The translations under genes and the position numbers were made by a program. From SIG440 sp045592585 (GTDB taxonomy: Bacteria; Bacillota; Clostridia; Monoglobales; Monoglobaceae), in the NCBI GenBank assembly GCA_045592585.1, contig JAZNVB010000051.1, positions 1 through 16,457 on the forward strand: a DNA stretch of 16,457 nucleotides, written 5' to 3'. Below are positions 6,396 to 12,820 of the stretch, one piece after another; the first letter of the stretch is position 1; every line of letters starts with the position of its first letter. The notes beneath the pieces are model-generated. The model was not told the DNA's origin. It did not search any database and saw nothing but the letters and a program-made list of their open reading frames with translations.

Positions 6396-7472
6396 ATGAA
6401 ACCGGGAAAAAGAATCTTTTTCTCATTGATTTTTGCGTTTTTCCTTTCGGTTGCAGCACTATCAGCAGACACAGATTATAATTTATTTAATCTGAATGAT
6501 GCAGTTCCCGTTTCATCTTCTGCGAAGCAGACAATGGTTGTTCCGGGCGGAAAAAGCATTGGTGTAACGCTTAGCACAGACGGCGTGATTGTTGCAGGGC
6601 TTTCGGATATTTCACTCCATAACGGCAAACAAGCCTCTCCTGCAAAAGATGCAGGAATTAAGGCGGGCGACATCATAAAATTCTTTAATGACGAGCCCAT
6701 AAGCAGTGTGGCGGAGCTGTCCGCAGCAATCAAAAAATCAAATGCCGCCTCTTGCACGGTTACACTGAATCGTGACAACAAAACCGTTAAAACATCCATT
6801 CTCCCCAAAATTTCAGCAGATGACGGGCAAATTAAAATCGGGGCATGGGTAAAAGACGCAGCATCGGGCATAGGCACAATAACCTTTTATAATCCTGAAA
6901 CTAAATTCTTTGCAGCTTTAGGTCACGGAATATGCGATGCAGATTCCAGCAATATACTCGACGTTTCAGACGGCGAAATCCTAAGTTCAACAATAGTTTC
7001 CGTAGATAAAGGTACAAAAGGCTGCCCCGGTGAACTTAATGGTGTTTTTTCGGAAAGCAGCAACCATCTTGGCCATATTACAGAAAACCGGCAAAGCGGC
7101 ATATGCGGCAATGTAACCGACAATTTTACTCTTTCGCATCAGCCGGTTCAGATTGCAAAAAAAGAAGAAATTAAAACGGGAAACGCATATATCCTGGCAA
7201 ATGTTGAAGGCAACCTTATAGAAAAATTTGACATTGAGATTATTCGTGTTATCTTTACAAATAACACATCATCAAAAAATATGATAATAAAAATCACCGA
7301 CAGCAGACTACTTGAAAAAACAGGCGGCATCGTTCAGGGAATGAGCGGCTGCCCCATTATCCAAAACGAAAAACTTGTGGGAGCTGTAACTCACGTTTTT
7401 GTAAATGACCCAACACGTGGGTATGGAATATTTATTGAAAACATGCTCTCTGAGGCGGAGAAAATTAAATAA
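6396..7472 (+). CDS. spoIVB: SpoIVB-family sporulation serine peptidase
   Basis: A 358-residue protein. SpoIVB is made in the forespore, crosses into the intermembrane space and triggers pro-sigma-K processing in the mother cell. Visible parts are an N-terminal membrane anchor or signal (about 8-24), the VVPGGKSIGV segment (48-57) seen near the self-cleavage region, a PDZ domain (about 55-135, AGIKAGDIIKFFNDEPI), and the S55 peptidase domain with ALGHGICD (catalytic His177) and GMSG (catalytic Ser317). The closing VGAVTHVFVNDPTRGYGIF is a near-signature of the family. Most members have GMSGSP; here it is GMSGCP. GGGAGTG lies 6 nt upstream of the ATG. It is shorter than the 426-residue Bacillus subtilis protein but complete. 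Confidence 0.95.
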   Translation: MKPGKRIFFSLIFAFFLSVAALSADTDYNLFNLNDAVPVSSSAKQTMVVPGGKSIGVTLSTDGVIVAGLSDISLHNGKQASPAKDAGIKAGDIIKFFNDEPISSVAELSAAIKKSNAASCTVTLNRDNKTVKTSILPKISADDGQIKIGAWVKDAASGIGTITFYNPETKFFAALGHGICDADSSNILDVSDGEILSSTIVSVDKGTKGCPGELNGVFSESSNHLGHITENRQSGICGNVTDNFTLSHQPVQIAKKEEIKTGNAYILANVEGNLIEKFDIEIIRVIFTNNTSSKNMIIKITDSRLLEKTGGIVQGMSGCPIIQNEKLVGAVTHVFVNDPTRGYGIFIENMLSEAEKIK

Positions 7473-7476
7473 GAGA

Positions 7477-7511
7477 AATGCTCGTCTATGCAATATAGGC
7501 GGGCATTTTTG
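7477..7511 (+). terminator. Rho-independent terminator of spoIVB
   Basis: AATGCTCGTCTAT pairs with ATAGGCGGGCATT across a 5-nt loop, with two G-U pairs in the RNA, followed by TTTTT. It starts 4 bp after the spoIVB stop. Confidence 0.8.
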
Positions 7512-7519
7512 TTTTATCT

Positions 7520-7557
7520 TATAGGAAATTACTACTTTTAATTTGTAATTTCCTATA
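7520..7557. repeat. 13-bp perfect inverted repeat in the spoIVB/araC gap
   Basis: TATAGGAAATTAC (7520-7532) is matched by its exact complement at 7545-7557, with a 12-nt loop. It lies after the spoIVB terminator and before repeat copy 2. There is no T run directly after either arm, so it is not a normal terminator. It could be an end of a relic element or a transcript-end structure of the minus-strand araC gene. Confidence 0.6.
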
Positions 7558-7578
7558 TTACAAACAAAGTGTACCTTA

Positions 7579-7638
7579 ATCCCCTCATGAGTGAGGGGCA
7601 GGGGAGTTGAGGTGTTTTAATCAAAACACTTTTTTACA
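7579..7638. repeat. 60-bp double-hairpin dispersed repeat, copy 2
   Basis: It matches positions 1-60 at 57 of 60 bases. It holds the hairpins CCCCTCA-TGAG-TGAGGGG (7581-7598) and GTGTTTT-AATC-AAAACAC (7612-7629), the latter followed by TTTTTT (7630-7635). It ends 5 bp from the stop codon of the minus-strand araC gene, mirroring copy 1 at the end of the acetyltransferase gene. It lies between convergent spoIVB and araC genes. Confidence 0.8.
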
Positions 7639-7642
7639 ATCT

Positions 7643-8389
7643 TTATAATTGTTTTGTCCATTTGCTTGGAACTATGCCGGTAAGCTTTTTAAATACTTTG
7701 CTAAAATAATATACATCCGAAAAACCGCACATTTCAGCGATTTGTTCAACAGAAAAAAGCCCCGATACAAGCAGAGTCTTAGCATTTTCTACGCGCCGAT
7801 GTATGATGTATCTGTTTGGAGTAATAAAAAAATTTTCCTTAAATAGTTCTCCAAAACGCCTAAAACTAAGATTGCTTTCGGATATAGCTGAATTCAGGCA
7901 GTTTTTCTCTTTATAATGCAGGTCAATATACGTTTTAGCTACTACCATTCGATTATCTTTGGGGAAATACTTTTTTTGACGTATATGTTCTAGCTTTGCG
8001 CAGAATAAGTACAACAGAGACATTATTGTTAAATCGTCATTGGTATCCTGTGCAGTTTTTGCTTTTTCCAGAATAGATACAAATTCATCTCTGACAGGCA
8101 TTTGAATACAAAAACTATCGGTATCGATTTCATCATATGTAGTAAAATGAATTGAAAAAGCCTTGCCGGATTCGTATACCTTTACGCTGTAATCATCTTT
8201 TTGATTTAAAAAGTAAATACAATTTCTTGATATTACAAATTCATCATCCTTAAATGTGTGAAGAGCCGAGCCGTCAAGCTTAATTCCCACAATATGGTCT
8301 TTTCTGTTTTGGGCAACCCACTGTTTCATATCTGTGTCATAAATTACCACACCATGAATGTCTTTTATGCGCAATTCACTAAAATCCAT
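7643..8389 (-). CDS. AraC-family transcriptional regulator of the glycyl radical enzyme module
   Basis: A 248-residue protein. The first 140 or so residues form a beta-rich sensor domain of cupin type (IVGIKLDGSALHTFKDDEFVI and YSVKVYESGKAFSIHF). The C-terminal 100 residues carry the paired helix-turn-helix of AraC: the second helix pair is SVEQIAEMCGFSDVYYFSKVFKK (from residue 213) ending GIVPSKW, a clear family signature. GGGAGG lies about 11 nt before the ATG. It is divergently arranged with the glycyl radical enzyme gene, with both promoters in the 159-bp gap, so local control of that operon is likely. AraC sensors of this type usually bind a sugar or similar small molecule; the ligand is unknown. 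Confidence 0.92.
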   Translation of the reverse strand: MDFSELRIKDIHGVVIYDTDMKQWVAQNRKDHIVGIKLDGSALHTFKDDEFVISRNCIYFLNQKDDYSVKVYESGKAFSIHFTTYDEIDTDSFCIQMPVRDEFVSILEKAKTAQDTNDDLTIMSLLYLFCAKLEHIRQKKYFPKDNRMVVAKTYIDLHYKEKNCLNSAISESNLSFRRFGELFKENFFITPNRYIIHRRVENAKTLLVSGLFSVEQIAEMCGFSDVYYFSKVFKKLTGIVPSKWTKQL

Positions 8390-8425
8390 TTGATATCATT
8401 CCTCCCTTTTTTATTATACAAATAA

Positions 8426-8454
8426 AGTATATTGCTCATTTGCATCAATGTCAA
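8426..8454 (-). promoter_or_regulatory. Sigma-A promoter of the araC gene
   Basis: On the minus strand a perfect TTGACA (8449-8454) and TATACT (8426-8431) are 17 bp apart, 37 bp upstream of the start codon. This is near consensus, suggesting steady expression of the regulator. Confidence 0.8.
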
Positions 8455-8493
8455 TATTTATTTCTGTATTTTACAAAATTTCTCTTGTTTTCA

Positions 8494-8522
8494 TTGTTTG
8501 TAAATCAGAGATATGTTATAGT
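8494..8522 (+). promoter_or_regulatory. Promoter of the glycyl radical enzyme operon, with inverted repeat
   Basis: TTGTTT (8494-8499) and TATAGT (8517-8522) are 17 bp apart. The -35 box overlaps the right half of an inverted repeat, TTTACAAA (8470-8477) and TTTGTAAA (8497-8504), which is a candidate operator for the divergent AraC regulator. The weak -35 fits an activator-dependent promoter. The operator role is inference. Confidence 0.6.
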
Positions 8523-8548
8523 TTGACAAAAAACAGGAGGGCGATAAA

Positions 8549-10795
8549 ATGAATGAATTGATGTTGCGCAAGGAATTGTATTCATATTACTTGGCAGGCG
8601 ATGCAGAACGTTCAAAGAACTTTGCCGAAAAATGCTTTGCGATTATGGACAACCGATATACCCACGGTATGAGTATCTTGGGCCAAAAACTACTGCAGTA
8701 TGATGTTATTACAGAAGAGTTTGAGCCGGTTGTGTTTCGGTATTTGCCTTATTTTTACGAAACAGGTGTTTTGACTTCTCTGTCTGACGGTGCCAGAAAG
8801 GCAAAAGGGCATTCTTTTATTCAGGCTAACGGATGGGTTTATACTCGCAATGAGCATCTTTTTGCAGAACAGGACAAAGCTCTTTATGAGCGTATGAGTG
8901 TACATAAAGATGAAAATCTTTACTTGATTTGCGGACCGTATAACGATGTAAGCCAGCATTATAATTTAAATTGTCGTCCGATTTTAGATATAGGTCTTAA
9001 GGGAATTTATGAAAAAGCCGAATTTGAACTGTCACATGCAAAAAACCACGATGAAGAAGAATTTTTGAGAGCAGTGTGTCATGGTATGCTGTCACTGCGC
9101 CGTATGGCAGAAAAATTTTCCGAAAAAGCAAAAGAAATGCTTCTTGATGAACAGGATGAAGAGTGCAGAAACAACCTGCTTCTCATTGAAAAAACTGCAA
9201 AGCGTGTACCTTGGGAAGCACCAAAAACTTTATATGAGGCATTGGCTACCCTGGCATTTATGCGCATAGCAATGGGCTCTCTTGAAGGTGTCGGAGCAAA
9301 CACATTTGGTCGGGTGGATAAGGATTTAATTCGCTTTTATCGCGCTGATATCAAAAACGGAGTCATCACACCGGAAAAAGCATATGAACTTATTTCACAG
9401 TTTCTTCTTCTGTGGGACTGTCATTATGACCACGATATGATAATGACGGGCTATGCTGACCACGAGCTTGAAAACACATATACTCTTGGCGGATGCGATG
9501 ATGACGGGGCACCTCTTTATAATGAAATTACAAAAATGTTCCTGAAGGCAACAAGAGAAAAAAAGATTATTTACCCAAAAATAAAATGTCGTTATTCAAA
9601 AGAATCGCCAAAGGAATATCTTGACGAAATAAATGAGTCAATTGTTAAAGGCACAAGTACAGTTCTCATTCAAAATGATGAGGCGACTATATCTGCACTT
9701 TTGCGCACAGGAAGACCTGTCAAAGAGGCTCGTGATTACTACATTACCGGCTGTTGGGGGATAGCAACCAATCAGGAAAAATACGATCACGGAAGTTATC
9801 TGAACCTGCTTAAACCTTTTGAGTTTTCTATACACAACCTGACAGATAAAATGGAAAAAACAGGCATATATACCGAAACTTTGGACGGCAGCGAAAACTT
9901 TGAAGAATTATATCAAAAGACACTGCGCAACTGCGAAAGACTTATTGATGCAAAACTTGATGTAACACGAAAGGGTGGACAAATTTTTCATAAGGTTGAC
10001 AGATTTCCGATTTTTTCAGCTACTCTGGAAAACTGTATCGAAAATCATACAGACTATACAATGGGTGGTGGAAAATACAAAGATGACTATCAATTGATAT
10101 TCGGGCTACCGAACATTATCGATTCTTTGCTTGCTATCAAAACTCTTGTTTATGATAGTGGGAAATATACCCTTGCTGAATTTTTAAATGCGGTGCGTTC
10201 CAACTGGGAAGGTTATGAACTTATGCAAGCCGAGGCAAAAGCTGCTCCGGGATGGGGTGACGGAAGTGAAGCTTCGTGCACGCTCGCAAACCGTTTCAAC
10301 AATGACCTTTATGAAATTTGTAGCAAAAAAGAGGGTACTTACGGTGGCAAGGTACATATCGGGCATCTTACATATACCGAAATTCGTTGGTGGGGAGAAA
10401 AAACTTTAGCAACTCCTGACGGCAGAAAAAACGGTGAATACTTCGCACAAGGGTTAACTCCGTCACGCCTTAAGCACATACCTTATGTTACTGATGTTAT
10501 AAATAGTTTTTCAGAACTTGACCCTTCCACATTGGCGGCTAATTCTGTAGTAAACATTATTCTACCCGGAAATATCTCACTTGATCGTTGTGAAGCCTTT
10601 CTTCGTGCTGTTGCAGGTACTGCGGTTCAATCGCTTCAGTTGAACTGTACTTCAAAGGAAGACCTTATCGACGCTCAGAAGCATCCCGAAAAATATCCCG
10701 ACCTGATTGTTCGGGTTACCGGATTTTCCGCAAAATTTACAAGTTTGTCACGGGAATGGCAGGACGAAGTAATTTCCAGAAACTTTTATAAGTAA
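8549..10795 (+). CDS. Glycyl radical enzyme (pyruvate formate-lyase family), unknown substrate
   Basis: The product is 748 residues, slightly short for the family (usually about 760-850). Residues from about 10 to 610 form the PFL-like barrel; the C-terminal glycine radical domain carries RVTGFSAKF with Gly725 as the radical site. The finger-loop Cys is Cys402 in the sequence YYITGCWGIAT. Glycyl radical dehydratases and several decarboxylases have Cys-x-Glu here; this protein has Cys-Trp-Gly, and TREKKIIYPKIKCRYS replaces the usual QPNL-type segment. It is therefore not an ordinary formate lyase, glycerol dehydratase or choline lyase by motif. AGGAGGG lies 8 nt before the ATG. The next gene, 40 bp downstream, is its activase. 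No microcompartment or aldehyde/alcohol dehydrogenase gene accompanies it. Confidence 0.93.
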   Translation: MNELMLRKELYSYYLAGDAERSKNFAEKCFAIMDNRYTHGMSILGQKLLQYDVITEEFEPVVFRYLPYFYETGVLTSLSDGARKAKGHSFIQANGWVYTRNEHLFAEQDKALYERMSVHKDENLYLICGPYNDVSQHYNLNCRPILDIGLKGIYEKAEFELSHAKNHDEEEFLRAVCHGMLSLRRMAEKFSEKAKEMLLDEQDEECRNNLLLIEKTAKRVPWEAPKTLYEALATLAFMRIAMGSLEGVGANTFGRVDKDLIRFYRADIKNGVITPEKAYELISQFLLLWDCHYDHDMIMTGYADHELENTYTLGGCDDDGAPLYNEITKMFLKATREKKIIYPKIKCRYSKESPKEYLDEINESIVKGTSTVLIQNDEATISALLRTGRPVKEARDYYITGCWGIATNQEKYDHGSYLNLLKPFEFSIHNLTDKMEKTGIYTETLDGSENFEELYQKTLRNCERLIDAKLDVTRKGGQIFHKVDRFPIFSATLENCIENHTDYTMGGGKYKDDYQLIFGLPNIIDSLLAIKTLVYDSGKYTLAEFLNAVRSNWEGYELMQAEAKAAPGWGDGSEASCTLANRFNNDLYEICSKKEGTYGGKVHIGHLTYTEIRWWGEKTLATPDGRKNGEYFAQGLTPSRLKHIPYVTDVINSFSELDPSTLAANSVVNIILPGNISLDRCEAFLRAVAGTAVQSLQLNCTSKEDLIDAQKHPEKYPDLIVRVTGFSAKFTSLSREWQDEVISRNFYK

Positions 10796-10835
10796 AAAAA
10801 CTTCTTACAAATTACACAAAACAGGAGAAATAATT

Positions 10836-11669
10836 ATGCAAGGCGAAATATTCAACATCCAGAAATTCTGCAGTAATGACGGCCCCGGAATACGCACAAC
10901 AGTATTCTTTAAGGGCTGTCCCCTTCGGTGTATCTGGTGTCACAACCCCGAGAGTCAAAATCACAGCAAAGAGACAATGTTTTATCCCGATAAATGTACA
11001 GGTTGCGGAAGATGCAAAAACCTTACTACCCAAAATACAGATTTTGTCTGCTATAATAACGCAAAAGAAATATGCGGCAAAACCGTTTCTTCTGACGATG
11101 TAATTGCCGAGGTAATGAAGGATTATATTTTTTACAAAAACTCAGGCGGAGGAATTACACTTTCGGGCGGAGAACCTCTTGCTCAGTTTGATTTTGCATT
11201 AGATATTTTAAAAAAGAGCAAAGAAAACAATCTGCACACCGCCATAGAAACCTGCGGTTTTGCAAAGGAAGAACAAATTATTAAAATTTCAGAGTATGTC
11301 GATTTATTTTTATATGATTTTAAAGAAAGTGATGCTCAAAAACACAAATTATACACCGGTGTCGGTAACGAACTTATAATCAAAAATCTATTTGCCCTGA
11401 ACAAGTTACAAAAGGATGTCTGGCTAAGATGTCCTGTTATTCCGGGTTATAATGACAGAATTGACCATTTTGACGAAATATGCAAGCTGGCAAATTCATT
11501 GTCCTGTATAAAAGAAATCAACATAGAGCCATATCATTCATTTGGAGAGAATAAATACACCGCCCTCAACAAAAACAAGCCTGAAATCAAAATGCCTGAA
11601 GACACACAGATTGAGAAAATAATTTCTTATATTTCTTCAAAAACCGATGTGTCTGTAACCAAAGCATAA
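10836..11669 (+). CDS. Glycyl radical enzyme activating enzyme (radical SAM)
   Basis: A 277-residue radical-SAM protein that installs the glycyl radical on its partner using S-adenosylmethionine. The signature CPLRCIWC gives Cys28, Cys32 and Cys35 for the SAM-binding [4Fe-4S] cluster, followed by HNPES; the GGE motif is SGGEPL near 110-114. Upstream, FCSNDGPGIRTTVFFKGCP is typical of this family. Between about 50 and 82 is a shortened ferredoxin-like insert with only Cys54, Cys57, Cys60, Cys72 and Cys80, fewer than the eight that hold two extra clusters in most non-PFL activases. AGGAG lies about 9 nt before the ATG. It is co-transcribed with the glycyl radical enzyme and ends at a strong terminator. 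Confidence 0.93.
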   Translation: MQGEIFNIQKFCSNDGPGIRTTVFFKGCPLRCIWCHNPESQNHSKETMFYPDKCTGCGRCKNLTTQNTDFVCYNNAKEICGKTVSSDDVIAEVMKDYIFYKNSGGGITLSGGEPLAQFDFALDILKKSKENNLHTAIETCGFAKEEQIIKISEYVDLFLYDFKESDAQKHKLYTGVGNELIIKNLFALNKLQKDVWLRCPVIPGYNDRIDHFDEICKLANSLSCIKEINIEPYHSFGENKYTALNKNKPEIKMPEDTQIEKIISYISSKTDVSVTKA

Positions 11670-11674
11670 ATCAT

Positions 11675-11709
11675 AAAACCGTGGGCGAAAAAATATCGCC
11701 CACGGTTTT
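11675..11709. terminator. Bidirectional terminator of the glycyl radical enzyme operon
   Basis: A perfect 14-bp stem with GC core CCGTGGGCGA / TCGCCCACGG and a 7-nt loop is flanked by A and T runs, so it works on both strands. It separates the activase gene from the convergent 53-residue protein gene, whose stop codon abuts it. Confidence 0.9.
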
Positions 11710-11870
11710 TAGCAAGTCCAGTCGTGTATGGTGTTATTCATTTTATGCATCAATCTACCTGCACGGTGATAAGCTTTTCTCATAGAACGTTTGTTCATAG
11801 GATGAACTGCAACTATCATACCTACACCTATAACTGTTCCTACCATAAGTCCCAAAGAAAAATTGCCCAC
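11709..11870 (-). CDS. Small single-pass membrane protein, 53 residues, GTG start
   Basis: The frame reads MGNFSLGLMVGTVIGVGMIV then AVHPMNKRSMRKAYHRAG and ends DWTC. A Gly-rich hydrophobic helix (about 4-23) is followed by a basic cytoplasmic tail with three Arg, three Lys and three His, an arrangement like short YtxH-type proteins. The GTG at 11868-11870 has AGGGAGG about 7-8 nt upstream. The gene lies 14 bp after the PRC-barrel gene on the same strand and stops at the shared terminator, so it belongs to that transcription unit. The function is unknown; the context is sporulation-like. Confidence 0.75.
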   Translation of the reverse strand: MGNFSLGLMVGTVIGVGMIVAVHPMNKRSMRKAYHRAGRLMHKMNNTIHDWTC

Positions 11871-11884
11871 AGTAATTCCTCCCT

Positions 11885-12316
11885 TCATTCTATATAAATG
11901 GTATTATCTTTTATATACGTTTTATTTACGCTGACTTTTTCACCCTTGCGCAAAACACCCGCAGCAATAACAATATCGGTTATTTCACCGGTCTCAAAAT
12001 CAAATCTCATATCCTTTATTTTGCCGTATCCGCCATTTTTATATACTGCTTTGGAAATCTGGCTATCCGTTAAACTGTTTCTTCCTTTACCAATTACTGA
12101 CTCTGACTTCAAAATCAGCTTTTTATTATCGTCACTCCAAATTTCCTTAATTGAAATGGTTGTGCTTAGTGGCACAAGGCTAAGGCTTTCTATCACAACA
12201 GAAGAAATTCTGCTTTCTTCTTCTGAAAAGCATACTCCCTTCACCTTGCCCCAAGGCTCATCATCCATATCTCTGTAAACAGATTTACCGATTAGCTTTT
12301 TAAGGCTGGTATTCAT
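11885..12316 (-). CDS. PRC-barrel domain protein (YlmC/YmxH-like sporulation group)
   Basis: The product is 143 residues from the ATG at 12314-12316, which follows GAAGGG by about 10 nt. An ATG seven codons earlier lies directly against the upstream T run and has no ribosome binding site. Two PRC-barrel-like repeats are visible: LIGKSVYRDMDDEPWGKVKG near the start, and KAVYKNGGYGKIKDMRFDFETGEITDIVI in the second half, each with the G-x-hydrophobic-x-D/F pattern. PRC-barrel proteins of this kind are often sporulation-linked in Clostridia and Bacilli, sometimes at membranes. It is followed by the 53-residue membrane protein gene and preceded by the SASP gene. Confidence 0.7.
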   Translation of the reverse strand: MNTSLKKLIGKSVYRDMDDEPWGKVKGVCFSEEESRISSVVIESLSLVPLSTTISIKEIWSDDNKKLILKSESVIGKGRNSLTDSQISKAVYKNGGYGKIKDMRFDFETGEITDIVIAAGVLRKGEKVSVNKTYIKDNTIYIE

Positions 12317-12340
12317 ATAAATTCTGCCCTTCAACATAAC

Positions 12341-12374
12341 AAAACCCGCAAATCAATCAAGACTTGATTTGCGG
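12341..12374 (-). terminator. Rho-independent terminator of the SASP gene
   Basis: CCGCAAATCAA (12346-12356) pairs perfectly with TTGATTTGCGG (12364-12374) across 7 nt. On the minus strand the stem is followed by GTTTTGTT. It lies between the SASP stop and the PRC-barrel start, so the latter needs readthrough or its own promoter, which is not visible. Confidence 0.7.
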
Positions 12375-12396
12375 ATTTTATTTAAATTACTCTACA

Positions 12397-12609
12397 TTAC
12401 TGACCGTTAGCCAAGTCCTGCTCGTACTTTTTGATCATTTTCTTAACCATCTGACCACCGATTGAGCCGGCTTCTCTTGATGTGAGGTCACCGTTGTAAC
12501 CCTTCTTGAGCTGTACGCCTACTTCATTGGCAGCTTCCATCTTGAATTTATCCATAGCAGCCTTTGCTTCGGGTACTACGAAATTGTTATTGCTCTTGTT
12601 GTTTGACAT
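12397..12609 (-). CDS. Alpha/beta-type small acid-soluble spore protein (SASP)
   Basis: A 70-residue protein of standard SASP length. These proteins coat DNA in the dormant spore core and are cut by the GPR protease on germination. The GPR recognition region is MEAANEVGV (24-32), and the DNA-binding second half carries LTSREAGSIGGQMVKKMIKK, the family's strongest signature. GGGAGGTG lies 7-8 nt before the ATG. The upstream promoter is sigma-G-like, as expected for forespore expression, and a terminator follows. This gene is direct evidence that the host makes endospores. Confidence 0.97.
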   Translation of the reverse strand: MSNNKSNNNFVVPEAKAAMDKFKMEAANEVGVQLKKGYNGDLTSREAGSIGGQMVKKMIKKYEQDLANGQ

Positions 12610-12662
12610 TGTTGTTTCACCTCCCTTTTTTTCAGAAAAACGTTTTGTTTATCTGTCTTCGT

Positions 12663-12693
12663 TACTATTTTAACCCTTATCGGTGCTAATACA
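12663..12693 (-). promoter_or_regulatory. Sigma-G-like promoter of the SASP gene
   Basis: On the minus strand TGTATT (12688-12693) and AATAGTA (12663-12669) are 18 bp apart, with the -10 about 54 bp from the start codon. The match to sigma-G is moderate but the gene class is normally sigma-G dependent. Confidence 0.5.
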
Positions 12694-12754
12694 CGTTGTA
12701 AATTTTTCTAATTCTGCCAACCTACTGACATTTTGTTACAAAAAAATTTTACAT

Positions 12755-12783
12755 TTGACAAAAAAGCGTAATTATTATAGAAT
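12755..12783 (+). promoter_or_regulatory. Sigma-A promoter of the acyltransferase gene
   Basis: A perfect TTGACA (12755-12760) and TAGAAT (12778-12783) are separated by 17 bp, 37 bp before the ATG. Confidence 0.75.
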
Positions 12784-12820
12784 ATAGTTTATATGATATT
12801 TTGAAAGGAGCAGCACTTGT

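Noticed and set aside
8549..10795. Calling the glycyl radical enzyme pyruvate formate-lyase, glycerol dehydratase or choline lyase
   Set aside because: The Cys-Cys motif of formate lyase and the Cys-x-Glu motif of the dehydratases are both absent.
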